A DNA stretch of 64,000 nucleotides from CAVPMW01 sp963706515 (GTDB lineage Bacteria; Chloroflexota; Anaerolineae; Anaerolineales; UBA4823): NCBI GenBank assembly GCA_963706515.1, contig CAVPMW010000019.1:1-64000 (forward strand). Reading direction: 5' to 3'. The position numbers were made by a program, and so were the translations under genes. How positions within the stretch are numbered: position 1 is the first letter of the stretch; every line of letters begins with the position of its first letter. Of this stretch, positions 27,455 through 36,340 are shown one piece after another. The notes below the pieces were generated by a model, which was given only the letters and a program-made list of their open reading frames with translations, was not told where the DNA came from and made no database searches.

Positions 27455-29554
27455 TCAGCCAGCTCCCCGGTCATAAACCTTGCGAGCTACTTGAAAAAAG
27501 ACTGAAAGGATAACCCTGAAAGTGAATATTGGATGTCTCAACATTAATCCCATTTCCCCGCGATCATACCATGTAAGCTTCCTGGAGCGGTGCCCAGGCT
27601 GGATGTGCCGGGACTTATTTCCTGCCTGTCCCAGGACCAATACTTGGGGGATGGTAACTGCCAGCCACCCATTGGAGGCAAGGTCACGCGTGGTATCCTG
27701 GTCTGGGTTAGCTTGCCGCGAATCTATATCTCCGGCAAGGAAATCTTCCAATGCCTCCGTCCGGTAAGCGCCAGGATAATAGATTGCACTGTCATTATCC
27801 TGGGGCGGGAAAGTGAGAGCCTGGGTGAGCTGGATATCATCTTTCCGGGCAGATGCCTGCACCCAGAATGCGGCCATACCAACCTGGGAGGCATGGCGAA
27901 ACACAGCTCCGCAGGCTGCCACTGCCCCCTCTGCCAGCTGCTGACCGCCTTCGATAAAGATTAAACCGAGCAGGTCGGGGAGCTGTGCGCGGCAGGTTTT
28001 GAGCGCCGCCTCGGGCAGATCAGCTATGCGGATATCCTCAAGGGTAACAATAGGTAAGTCCTCTGGATAATCTTCAACCAACGCCTGGATGTCCTCCCGC
28101 TGGCGCATTCCATGTACATATTCTACCGCTATCAGGGCGGGTTTTTCAGCCTGGGCTGCGATAGACTGGAGCGATGCCCGCATGTGCTGCGCATTCTCTA
28201 CCGCATTCAACACGATGGCAAGGCTGCTCTTTCCATCGTGTTGGATCCTCCGCTCAGGAAGTGCGGGGGAAGGAGGTAAATGGGTTGAACGCTGTGCTGC
28301 ACCCCCTGCAACTTCCCGCCGGAACTCAAGGTGGCGTGCCAGAACTGTCTGATTATCGCATAACAGCTGTATGTCTGCAGACGCTCGCCGGCCCATTTCG
28401 CTGAGCACGTCGGCCTTAGCCTCCAGGGAGGCGCGCAATGCATCCGCCAGTCCTTGCTCTCCGGGGGTGGGCGCTAACCAGCCGCTGCACCCGTCTTTTA
28501 TCATCTCTACCAGCCCGCCCTGGCGGGTTGCAATGACCGGCAATCCGGAGCACATGGCCTCGATACAGGTATACGGGAAATTCTCCCAGCGTGAGGGAAC
28601 GGCAGCCACCTGCGACCGGCTGAGGAGCTTGTGCAGGAACGGGCGATCCTGTGCGCCCCAAAAGACAAAACGATCTTTTAAGTCGACCGGTACCAGCTCG
28701 TGCAAGACCAGCGCGCTGCTCACCCGGTTCTTGCCGAGAATATTTGCGCCGACAAATTCGAACCTGACTCGCGGGTACTCACGGGCAACTGCACAGGCCG
28801 CGCGCAGCCACTCTACAACCCCCTTGCGCAGCTCGAGGCGTCCCACGTAACTGATAACTCCGCTCCCCCAAACCTCAGGTGCCCGCTGTATATATACAGA
28901 ATCGCCTAATGGCAAGGGGATCACCTGAACCGACCCATCCGGCAGTCCAAATTGAGTCTCCGCATGCCTGGCTAAAGCATGGCTCGGGCAGAGCAGAGCA
29001 TCGGCTGCAGTGATGCAGAAATCTTCCAGCTCTTTAGCGGTCTGCACCCAGACAGAATCAGCAGGCCACTCGTTATAGCGGGCAATAAGCTCGGTAGGCG
29101 AGTGGAGGTGGACCACACACGGCGGTTGGCGCCGCGGACCCAGGCCTAATGCACGGCGGAGCAGCAGGTAGTAAAGCGGCGCTTCGTACTCCTGAGCTTC
29201 GACCAGGTCGATGCCTTCCTGCTCGATCAACCTCTCTGCCAGATCGGATGCCAGCCAGGCGAAAGCCTGCGGGTAAAAGCCCGTCTTGAATAGGGCAGCA
29301 CCTGCAGTGCCGCGCAAGGAAGGATGCAGCTTCGGACGGAAGATGGCCTTCCAATCTTCAAGCGCCAGCCGGTGGATGACCAGCCTGCCCGCTAAATGCT
29401 CTTCGAGCGGACCCTGGGCTCCCTCCCAGGCCTGGGCAATGACGTGCACGCTCTCACCACTCTCAGCCAGCAAGCGGGAGATATGCCAGACATATGCCCC
29501 AATACCTCCTCCGGGAGCCGGCGGATATTCCCTGCACAGGATCAGGTGTTTCAT
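27455..29554 (-). CDS. GT4 glycosyltransferase with degenerate GT2-like C-terminal domain
   Basis: A 699-residue protein. The first about 400 residues are GT4: REYPPAPGGGIGAYVWHISR at the start, VISYVGRLELRKGVVEWL, and SRWENFPYTCIEAMCSGLPV with the E-x7-E pattern. Residues about 435-600 look like a GT2 fold (SLAIVLNAVENAQHMRASL) but lack a clear DxD, so this part may be non-catalytic. A hydrophobic helix near the C-terminus suggests membrane contact. The ATG overlaps the stop of the BcsA-like gene (ATGA). Confidence 0.88.
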   Translation of the reverse strand: MKHLILCREYPPAPGGGIGAYVWHISRLLAESGESVHVIAQAWEGAQGPLEEHLAGRLVIHRLALEDWKAIFRPKLHPSLRGTAGAALFKTGFYPQAFAWLASDLAERLIEQEGIDLVEAQEYEAPLYYLLLRRALGLGPRRQPPCVVHLHSPTELIARYNEWPADSVWVQTAKELEDFCITAADALLCPSHALARHAETQFGLPDGSVQVIPLPLGDSVYIQRAPEVWGSGVISYVGRLELRKGVVEWLRAACAVAREYPRVRFEFVGANILGKNRVSSALVLHELVPVDLKDRFVFWGAQDRPFLHKLLSRSQVAAVPSRWENFPYTCIEAMCSGLPVIATRQGGLVEMIKDGCSGWLAPTPGEQGLADALRASLEAKADVLSEMGRRASADIQLLCDNQTVLARHLEFRREVAGGAAQRSTHLPPSPALPERRIQHDGKSSLAIVLNAVENAQHMRASLQSIAAQAEKPALIAVEYVHGMRQREDIQALVEDYPEDLPIVTLEDIRIADLPEAALKTCRAQLPDLLGLIFIEGGQQLAEGAVAACGAVFRHASQVGMAAFWVQASARKDDIQLTQALTFPPQDNDSAIYYPGAYRTEALEDFLAGDIDSRQANPDQDTTRDLASNGWLAVTIPQVLVLGQAGNKSRHIQPGHRSRKLTWYDRGEMGLMLRHPIFTFRVILSVFFQVARKVYDRGAG

Positions 29555-31065
29555 AATGGGTGGCTGGTTTCGCCTTGGGGCGGATAGGCTGGCACCTTTT
29601 TACGGATCTTGATCTCAAGCTGCAGCCACTTTGCCAATAAGAATAACTGTAGGAACCCCTGGACCAGGGCGAGCAGCAGCAAAATCGATACGGGATGCCC
29701 GATGTAAAGCACCGTATAAGCAATACCCGCAGCGAGCAATCCGATCGCCAGTATTTGGGGGACCAGCCAGAGCGGGTTCAGGTTTCCGGATACGCTCTTG
29801 GGCGTTGACCTGAAGCCCAACGGCAGGCGCAAGACTGCCATAATCCATGCGACGAGATAAATCGGCCAGGTAGCATACACCAGGGTAACCGCCCGGATCA
29901 ATGAATTCTTCGGCATTTCTTCGTGGCTGTACAAGCGCAGGGCAAGGTGGCGGATGATGACGTCGAAAACGACCAGGGGCATGAGATGGTACAGGTATGC
30001 GTGGAACCTGGCCCGCGTTTCGAAATCTGCGAAGATGAGGATTGCAATCGTGGCAAACAGGTGGAAGGCAACTGCCGGGCCGATCCAGTATTTTGTCATC
30101 CGGACGGCATAAGATAACCGCTGTCCCCAGGTCAGGCGGGAAAACACTCGCGGATAGACAGTGAGTAAAAGCTCGAACACCCCTCTGGACCATTTCAGCT
30201 GCTGGGTGAACCAGGCTGCCAGGTCTGGCGGAGCAAGGCCCGGCGCTAGCGGCTCGGCGACGTATTCTGACTGCCAGCCGTCAGCGTGGAGCGCCAGTGA
30301 AGTCGCCAGGTCTTCAGCCAGTCCGGGTTTGTAGCCGCCGATCGACTCGAGCGCTTTCCGGCGGATGAGGGCGTTGCTTCCCATAAGAGTGGTCCCGCCA
30401 ACCTCGCTGGCGCCCAGGGAAGTCGGGTTGTAATAGTCCAGGCTGGTATCTGCAGCCGCGCGCGCCACCCAGGTGTCGCCGATGTTGGAGAAAGTCAGCA
30501 TGACCTGGACGAACCCCACCTGCGGATCGCTGAAATAACCGATCGTCTGCTCCAAAAATTCCGTGCAGGGAACGTGATCCACATCGAAAATGGCGATGAT
30601 GTCCCCGCTCGTCCGGCTTAAGGCTGTATTGAGGTTGCCGGCTTTGGCATCGGTACTGTCGGAACGAGTTAAGTAGCCTGCTCCGCAGCTTTCGGCGATT
30701 GCAATCAGCGCCGGGTCTGCGCCGTCGTCAAGGAGCCAGGTGCGGTGTTCCATGCGCAGCGCACAAGCTGCCTGAAGAGTCCTCTGTACCATCTCGACGG
30801 GTTCATGATAGGTGCTGATGAACACGTCGATGCTGAGCAGGTCATCCGCGGGTGGCGGGGAGGTTGGCTGGCGCGCAACCCAATAGAGGATCCAGGATGA
30901 GACCAGCTGCACTGCCGAGTACAAGGCAGCCGCCAGGAGCAGGAGCACATACCAGATTGAATGGAGACCACCGAAGGCATACCACCAATAGAAATAATAA
31001 CCCAGGGCAATGAACCCGCCCAGGATCGACAACTTTAATGAGATGCGCCAGAACCGGTCAGCCAT
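29551..31065 (-). CDS. BcsA-like processive membrane glycosyltransferase (GT2)
   Basis: The start ATG 31065 overlaps the preceding stop by 8 bases; an upstream in-frame start at 31140 would overlap the neighbour by 83 bases and is less likely. The 504-residue product has two or three N-terminal membrane helices, a GT2 domain (IDVFISTYHEPVEM, LDDGADP, IFDVDHVPC, final QQLKWSRG) and about five C-terminal helices. The D, DxD, D and Q-x-x-K-W signatures are as in cellulose/hyaluronan-type synthases, but no PilZ domain is present, so c-di-GMP control as in BcsA is not indicated. The sugar is unknown. Confidence 0.9.
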   Translation of the reverse strand: MADRFWRISLKLSILGGFIALGYYFYWWYAFGGLHSIWYVLLLLAAALYSAVQLVSSWILYWVARQPTSPPPADDLLSIDVFISTYHEPVEMVQRTLQAACALRMEHRTWLLDDGADPALIAIAESCGAGYLTRSDSTDAKAGNLNTALSRTSGDIIAIFDVDHVPCTEFLEQTIGYFSDPQVGFVQVMLTFSNIGDTWVARAAADTSLDYYNPTSLGASEVGGTTLMGSNALIRRKALESIGGYKPGLAEDLATSLALHADGWQSEYVAEPLAPGLAPPDLAAWFTQQLKWSRGVFELLLTVYPRVFSRLTWGQRLSYAVRMTKYWIGPAVAFHLFATIAILIFADFETRARFHAYLYHLMPLVVFDVIIRHLALRLYSHEEMPKNSLIRAVTLVYATWPIYLVAWIMAVLRLPLGFRSTPKSVSGNLNPLWLVPQILAIGLLAAGIAYTVLYIGHPVSILLLLALVQGFLQLFLLAKWLQLEIKIRKKVPAYPPQGETSHPL

Positions 31066-32458
31066 TACCTGCAAGTGGATTATAAAAATAGACGCGCATC
31101 GTGAACAAGCGCGCCGCCGCACTCTCGTCGAAGTTTTCAACCATTCCGGCGTGGTGTTTCATCCATTGCATCTGTTCGGGATACAACGTGCTCGCGTCCA
31201 GGTCTTCCACAAACCAGACCCGTTGATGAGGATCTATCCGGTTTGGATCGAATGAACTCATAGGGATGGTTTGCTGTCCCAGGTAATAATCGCCGACATC
31301 GCTATCAGAAGCCACTACCAGGTCGCCCGGTTTTATATGGGCGCGGATGAAACTATAAGCTGCTTTCCCATTCTCGCGATTGCCGTTTTGATAATAGTAA
31401 TATAGATAATCTTCGCTCAGTGGGGCTGCCAACAGCAGCACGATCACGCCGAGGGCGAGCAAGCGGGCAGTATTTTTTACCGCAGTCTGCAGCTCGATTG
31501 CTGCCAGACTGGCCAATATTAACCAGGCGGGTAAGCTGATGAAAATGTACCGAGAAGCGGTGTACTGGAAAGTGGCAAATATCATGATCGCAACCAGCGG
31601 CAGCCAGGCCCAGGGGGCCAAAAGGTAGGAGAGGCTTACTCGCTTATTGAACAGGTTTAGTGCAGAAAATAATCCGATAATTACTGCCGGTACACCAATG
31701 TAGTAGACTGTGACAGCCAATATCCAAATAGGCGTGTTATTCACCCTTCCAAAACCCTGCATCCATGCGGGCAGGTTTTTCCAATAAGGGAGTGAGATAT
31801 ATAATGCCATCACCCCGCCCACGATGAGCAGAGTCAACAGGATCCATAGCTTTGGACGCTGGCGGTTGGGGGAAGTAAACCAGAGCAGCGCCAGGTAGAT
31901 CAGGGTGATAGGGACCAGGAACAAGCCTACCAGGCTTTCTCGCACTGCCAGGAAAAAAAATACCAGTGCGGCAAACGCCGCCCATGGACGTCCTTTCACC
32001 ACGCTGATCGCCAGTAATAACAAAGCCAGACTGGCAAACAGCAGGAGCAGGATATAGAACCGGGTAGTTTGCGACCAGTAAATATGCCACGGGGAGACAG
32101 CCAGCATCGCCAGGCTTAATAAAGCGGGGTTGTCTCCAAATAAGGTTCGCAGAGGGAAGAACAGGATCGGGATCGTAATCACGCCGATTATGGCGGGGAC
32201 CAGGCGTGCGCTCCATTCAGTAACCCCAATTATCGAGACGACCCACTTGACCAGGGAACGAACGAGGGATTCTCCCAAAAAACTCAGGTGTAAACCATCC
32301 GCTTTCGGACCGAGTGTAAAAATTTCGTCTTTCCAGAAACTCCATTCACCCAGTTTATAGAAGCGGAGGACCGCGGCTAATATGGTGATCAGGAGCAATA
32401 GAAAATAGGGGTTGCGCACCCCTTTTCGTATCCCCTCTATGATCTTAGAGTCGGTCAT
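31058..32458 (-). CDS. GT39/ArnT-like membrane glycosyltransferase
   Basis: A 466-residue polytopic protein with about ten to twelve hydrophobic segments. The first external loop has GEWSFWKDEIFTLGP, the acidic pair typical of PMT/ArnT-type GT-C enzymes that use polyprenyl-phosphate sugars on the outer face of the membrane. A small soluble C-terminal part follows. It is the first gene of the seven-gene minus-strand glycan operon. It may decorate protein, lipid or glycan; the acceptor is unknown. Confidence 0.87.
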   Translation of the reverse strand: MTDSKIIEGIRKGVRNPYFLLLLITILAAVLRFYKLGEWSFWKDEIFTLGPKADGLHLSFLGESLVRSLVKWVVSIIGVTEWSARLVPAIIGVITIPILFFPLRTLFGDNPALLSLAMLAVSPWHIYWSQTTRFYILLLLFASLALLLLAISVVKGRPWAAFAALVFFFLAVRESLVGLFLVPITLIYLALLWFTSPNRQRPKLWILLTLLIVGGVMALYISLPYWKNLPAWMQGFGRVNNTPIWILAVTVYYIGVPAVIIGLFSALNLFNKRVSLSYLLAPWAWLPLVAIMIFATFQYTASRYIFISLPAWLILASLAAIELQTAVKNTARLLALGVIVLLLAAPLSEDYLYYYYQNGNRENGKAAYSFIRAHIKPGDLVVASDSDVGDYYLGQQTIPMSSFDPNRIDPHQRVWFVEDLDASTLYPEQMQWMKHHAGMVENFDESAAARLFTMRVYFYNPLAGNG

Positions 32459-32689
32459 ATAATCGACGCAGGTTTACTCACATCTTATAATTTTTTCCCC
32501 GATAGCGTCTGATGCTTACAACCAGTAATGAAGCGATGAATCCGGGTAGATTAACTACTTATTTTACTGCAATTGCTGTTTAAGGTACCTTGCGATTATG
32601 CAGGTTTGCAGCTATCCGGAGGAAGCGAATAACCGGCAGCAATCCACCTCCTTGCCCCTCTCCGTTTCCTATTTTATAATCGCGCTCAG

Positions 32690-32741
32690 GCAAATCGCTG
32701 CTGGTATTTTGAATAAACCTGAACTTCAAATGGCGGTTTGC
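32690..32741. repeat. 11-30-11 stem element, partly decayed
   Basis: Arms 32690-32700 and 32731-32741 lie 41 bases apart, as in the element at 19291. The right arm is identical to that of 19332-19342, the left arm has three changes, and the core GTATTTTGAATAAAC is identical in both. The gap 32459-32689 upstream otherwise shows no recognisable gene; it must hold the promoter of the glycan operon. Confidence 0.75.
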
Positions 32742-32748
32742 CAGGTGA

Positions 32749-33030
32749 CCCAACGTATACCTGTTCCGGAGGTGCAATATACCCATTCCAAAGATTGTTG
32801 ATCTCTGCCTGGCTTCTTATCCGACCGACCGACGCCAGGCGCTCGAGAGCCTGAGCCAGCCCATTACCCATACCCTCGCCGGGGTCGAGGAATCCCTGCA
32901 GCACCGCTCTGAGCTGCGTGGTTTTGATAAGGGCATGTTCTACATGCGGTATAAGCCGCTCCACCGGCTTCCTCCGGATACGGTAAGGACAATCTTGCCG
33001 GAAGCCGTCCATAAAAGCGGCGGGCACTAA
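32749..33030 (+). other. Possible small gene or gene remnant before the UbiD gene
   Basis: One frame is open from 32749 to TAA 33028-33030, ending 5 bases before the UbiD-family start. The translation from about 32785 (IPKIVDLCLASYPTDRRQA ... GMFYMRYKPLHRLPPDT) looks like real protein in composition and codon use. There is no ATG, GTG or TTG near its beginning; ATT 32785, 12 bases after GGAGG at 32768-32772, is the only near-fit. A stem element ends at 32741, just before the open stretch, so the 5' end may have been displaced by that element or hidden by an indel. I recognise no family. Confidence 0.35.
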
Positions 33031-33035
33031 CGCGC

Positions 33036-34340
33036 ATGTCTTTTCGCTCCCATCTGGCTGCACTTGCTGCACGGGGTCAGCTCACCAGCGTGACTGCCCC
33101 CATCTCTCGCGATTACGAGATCGCCGGTCTGCTGGCTGAGCTCGAGCCGGCGCCGGTCCTTTGCGAGCACCTCATTGGCTCTCCCTTTCGGGTCGCAGGC
33201 AACGTGTTCTGCACGAAGGCTGATTTCGCTGCCTATTTTGGAATCCCCGTCGCGCAGATCATCCCACTCCTGGCTGGAGCCATTGAAAAGCGCTCCCCTG
33301 GGCGGATCGTCGCCTCTGCTCCCTGCCAGGAGGTGATAATTACCCACCCCAGCCTGGACGACCTGCCCCTTCTGCTGCATTGCCCAGGAGACGGCGGACG
33401 CTATATCTCCTCCGGCGTGTTCATCGCCCGCCATCCAAAATACGGTCAGAACGCCGACTTCCACCGTGCGATGCAATTTTCCCCGACCGAGCTGGCTGTG
33501 CGGGTTGTACGTGGTCGCCACTTTGACCGCTTCCTGCAGGAGTTGGGCGCGGTGGACGTCGCCGTGTGCATCGGGCTGCCCCCATCGGTCCTGGCAGCCG
33601 CCGCAACGTCCGTTGAGCTGGGCGTAGACGAGCTGGAGATCGCCAACGCTCTCGAGCCGCTTGACCTTGTCCAGGCTAAGACGGTGGACCTGCTGGTCCC
33701 AGCCGAAGCCGAGTTTGTCCTGGAGGGTACCGTCTACGCTGAGCGCCGCCATGCCGAAGGTCCCTTCGTCGATCTGACCGGCACCCAGGATGTAGTGCGC
33801 ATGGAGCCTGTGCTGGAAGTCAAGGCGATCACCCATCGCTGGGACCCCATCTGGCAGGCTCTCCTGCCGGGTCGCCTGGAGCATAAGCTGCTCATGGGCA
33901 TGCCGCGCGAGCCGACGATCTTCCGCAAAGTAAACGAAGTGGTGCGCTGCCTGGATGTCAACGTCAATCCGGGCGGCTGTTCCTGGCTGCACGCTATCGT
34001 CCAGATCGACAAACAGGAAGAAGGCGACGGGGGTAAAGCGATCCTGGCTGCTTTCGAGGGTCACCGCTCCTGCAAGCACGTCTTCGTCGTAGACCAGGAC
34101 GTCGATATTTATGACCCTCTCGCGGTGGAGTGGGCAATGGCCACGCGCTTCCAGGCTGACCGCGACCTGGTCGTTTTGTCCCGCCAACCCGGCTCCAGCC
34201 TGGACCCCTCTGCCGAACCCGATAGCTACCTGACGACACGGGTCGGCTTTGACCTGACCCATCCCCTGGAAACCCGCGGCAAAGACTTTCAGAAAGCCGC
34301 CTTCCCCCCGGTTGACCTAGAGCGTTTCTTAGCCAAGTAA
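33036..34340 (+). CDS. UbiD-family decarboxylase, candidate anhydromevalonate phosphate decarboxylase
   Basis: A 434-residue protein of the UbiD family, shorter than Escherichia coli UbiD (about 490). Family marks: VLCEHLIGSPFRVAGNVF near the start, GGRYISSGVFIARHP, VGFDLTHPLE at the end, and the acidic active-site stretch RRHAEGPFVDLTG. UbiD enzymes need prenylated FMN made by UbiX. The gene is followed 10 bases later by both aconitase X subunits. In archaea this trio carries out dehydration of phosphomevalonate and decarboxylation to isopentenyl phosphate, so that role is proposed. A generic aromatic or acrylic acid decarboxylase is the alternative. Confidence 0.82.
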   Translation: MSFRSHLAALAARGQLTSVTAPISRDYEIAGLLAELEPAPVLCEHLIGSPFRVAGNVFCTKADFAAYFGIPVAQIIPLLAGAIEKRSPGRIVASAPCQEVIITHPSLDDLPLLLHCPGDGGRYISSGVFIARHPKYGQNADFHRAMQFSPTELAVRVVRGRHFDRFLQELGAVDVAVCIGLPPSVLAAAATSVELGVDELEIANALEPLDLVQAKTVDLLVPAEAEFVLEGTVYAERRHAEGPFVDLTGTQDVVRMEPVLEVKAITHRWDPIWQALLPGRLEHKLLMGMPREPTIFRKVNEVVRCLDVNVNPGGCSWLHAIVQIDKQEEGDGGKAILAAFEGHRSCKHVFVVDQDVDIYDPLAVEWAMATRFQADRDLVVLSRQPGSSLDPSAEPDSYLTTRVGFDLTHPLETRGKDFQKAAFPPVDLERFLAK

Positions 34341-34350
34341 CCGGAGCGAG

Positions 34351-35571
34351 ATGATCAGAATGCCCCTCAAATTGACCTCTCCCCAACAGGCTTTCTTGGA
34401 CGGCGAACACGGGCCAGCCGCGCGTAAGGCGATGCAGATCCTGGTTGCCCTGGGGACGATCTACGGAGCTGAGCGTCTCATCCCGGTGACTTCTGTCCAG
34501 GTTTCGGGAGTCAGTTACGATAATTTGGGCGAAGCTGGACTGCAGTTCTTACACGGGATGGCTGAGGGGGGAGGGCAGGCGCGTGTTCTGACTACGCTCA
34601 ACCCGGCTGGCATGGATATTGAGAACTGGCCAGTTTTAGGGATTGATCCTGAGTTTGCTGTCCAGCAGCAGCAGGTCATCGCTGCCTTCGCGCGCATGGG
34701 CATCCAGACCACCTGCACCTGCACGCCCTACCTCGCCGGAAATCTGCCCCTGTTCGGCGAGCATATTGCCTGGGCAGAATCGTCGGCGGTCTGCTTCGCC
34801 AATTCTGCCTTAGGCGCCCGCACCAATCGTGAGGGTGGTCCCAGCGCCCTGGCGGCTGCCCTGACTGGCGTCACGCCCGAATATGGCCTGCACCTCGATT
34901 CCGCCCGCCTGCCTACCGTCACAGTCGAGCTGCACGCCGTCCTGCACCGCGAGGCCACTCACGAGTTCGGCGCGCTGGGTAAGGCACTCGGTGAGCGCTT
35001 GCAGCTGTTGGAAGGTGGTTCGGTCCCCTGCATCCTGGGCTTCGAGGCTGCCCCGGTTGAGAGCTTGAAATCCTTTTGCGCCAGCCTGGCTACTTACGGG
35101 GGGACTGCCTTGTTCCATGCGCTGGGTATTACACCCGAAGCAGACGGGCTCCGCCTGCCTAAAAAGGTCGTGCGCATCAGCCAGGCTGACCTGGACGCAG
35201 CCATTGATTCGCTCAGCGACGCGTCTCCCGGTCAGGTGGATTTCGTCAGCCTGGGCTGCCCGCACCTCTCCCTGCGTGAGATCGCCCATCTGGCGGACCT
35301 ACTGCAGGGGAAGCGTGTCACTCACGAGTTCTGGATCACTACGGCGCGCCCGCTCAAACAGATGGCCGACCAGTTGGGTTACTCTGCGATAATTGAAGCC
35401 AGCGGCGCAAAATTCGCCGTTGATACCTGCTGTGTGGTAGCACCGATCAAGGGCCGCTTCCAGACCATGGCAACCGACAGCGCCAAAGCTTGCTATTATG
35501 CTTATGCAAAAAATCGGTTTAAGACGGTCTTCTTACCGTTTGACGAAGTAGTTCAGGAGGCGCTGCGGTGA
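34351..35571 (+). CDS. Aconitase X large subunit, candidate phosphomevalonate dehydratase large subunit
   Basis: A 406-residue member of the AcnX catalytic family. Visible marks: LTSPQQAFLDGEHGPAARKA, CTCTPYLAGNLP, NSALGARTNREGGPSALAAA, VSLGCPHLSLREI and VDTCCVV. The cysteines in CTCTPY, GCPH and DTCC are the likely iron-sulfur ligands. Separate large and small subunits are typical of archaeal phosphomevalonate dehydratase and some bacterial hydroxyproline dehydratases; the UbiD-family neighbour favours the former. The start 34351 has GGAG 6 bases upstream; ATG 34360 is possible. Confidence 0.85.
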   Translation: MIRMPLKLTSPQQAFLDGEHGPAARKAMQILVALGTIYGAERLIPVTSVQVSGVSYDNLGEAGLQFLHGMAEGGGQARVLTTLNPAGMDIENWPVLGIDPEFAVQQQQVIAAFARMGIQTTCTCTPYLAGNLPLFGEHIAWAESSAVCFANSALGARTNREGGPSALAAALTGVTPEYGLHLDSARLPTVTVELHAVLHREATHEFGALGKALGERLQLLEGGSVPCILGFEAAPVESLKSFCASLATYGGTALFHALGITPEADGLRLPKKVVRISQADLDAAIDSLSDASPGQVDFVSLGCPHLSLREIAHLADLLQGKRVTHEFWITTARPLKQMADQLGYSAIIEASGAKFAVDTCCVVAPIKGRFQTMATDSAKACYYAYAKNRFKTVFLPFDEVVQEALR

Positions 35572-35960
35572 TCCTGCACGGGCGCACGATCTATGCGGGT
35601 CAGGCTGAGGGTGAAGCACTGGTAACTTCTATGGGAATTTCCTTCTTCGGCGGAGTCGACCCCGAGACCGGTGTGGTGGTGGAGAAAGGGCACGAGCTGG
35701 AGGGAAGGTCTATTCAGGGCAAGGTGTTAGTTTTCCCGAGTGGGAAAGGATCGACAGTCGGCTCCTATACCCTCTATCGACTCCAGCTGGCTGGCCTGGC
35801 TCCGGTGGCTATATTGAATGCTGCCTGCGAGACGATCACTGCCGTGGGTTGTATTATTGCGGAGATCCCTTGCCTGGATCAGCTGCCTGTGACTCAAATC
35901 ACAACCGGCGCCTGGGTGCGGGTGGACGCTGCCCAGGGACTCGTTGAAGTGTGCATATGA
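35568..35960 (+). CDS. Aconitase X small (swivel) subunit
   Basis: A 130-residue protein that begins at GTG 35568, overlapping the large-subunit stop by 4 bases. The conserved serine loop reads VFPSGKGSTVGSYTLY, preceded by GRSIQGKVL. It supplies the swivelling aconitase domain 4 to the large subunit. Overlap and order argue for translational coupling and a 1:1 complex. Confidence 0.87.
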   Translation: MILHGRTIYAGQAEGEALVTSMGISFFGGVDPETGVVVEKGHELEGRSIQGKVLVFPSGKGSTVGSYTLYRLQLAGLAPVAILNAACETITAVGCIIAEIPCLDQLPVTQITTGAWVRVDAAQGLVEVCI

Positions 35961-35966
35961 ATGCCT

Positions 35967-36185
35967 TCACTCATGGCATAGATCTTCCATCAAATTGTGC
36001 CCATTGCCTCCTAATGTAGTGATCTGACCCGTGTTGCACAGATATTGGAGCAGCGCCTTCAGGGAAGGGAAGTGATGCATCTCACAGCTGGGAATATCCT
36101 GGAGAGAAGCACGCCATTCCCCCTCGGCGCTTTCGCGCCACATTCTTAAGATATACGACTGGTACAATCCTTCGTCCGCAGACAT
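35967..36185 (-). CDS. Small conserved hypothetical protein
   Basis: A 72-residue protein with YQSYILRMWRESAEGEWRAS, then SLQDIPSCEMHHFPSLKALLQYL. This pattern (a Trp-rich beta hairpin followed by a short helix) matches small proteins I recall as frequent in Chloroflexota, often near BTAD or other large regulators; no function is known. It faces the AcnX small-subunit gene tail to tail, 6 bases apart, and is divergent from the BTAD regulator. Confidence 0.6.
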   Translation of the reverse strand: MSADEGLYQSYILRMWRESAEGEWRASLQDIPSCEMHHFPSLKALLQYLCNTGQITTLGGNGHNLMEDLCHE

Positions 36186-36240
36186 ACCGCTTACCCCTTC
36201 TCAATTGAGTCAGGCAGCCTTTCGGTATCAATAAATGTTA

Positions 36241-36269
36241 TTTACAATTCACAATGATGAAGGTATGAT
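36241..36269 (+). promoter_or_regulatory. Candidate promoter of the BTAD regulator
   Basis: TTTACA (36241-36246) and TATGAT (36264-36269) are exactly 17 bases apart in an AT-rich stretch, about 150 bases before the ATG at 36424. A perfect TTGACA also occurs at 36338-36343, beside the direct repeats, but has no good -10 partner. Confidence 0.5.
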
Positions 36270-36340
36270 AATGCCCATTCTCGAAAGCCAGCGCCCTTTC
36301 GAGCAACTGGTGAAGCCGCCCTGTCCTCCCATTATGCTTG

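Noticed and set aside
32598..32801. 67-codon plus-strand frame across the stem element at 32690
   Set aside because: It reads through the repeat and has no family resemblance; the other frame leading up to the UbiD start looks more protein-like.
33027..34262. 411-codon open frame antisense to the UbiD gene
   Set aside because: It mirrors the codon pattern of the UbiD-family gene, shows no protein motif and has no ribosome binding site; the sense frame has clear family motifs.
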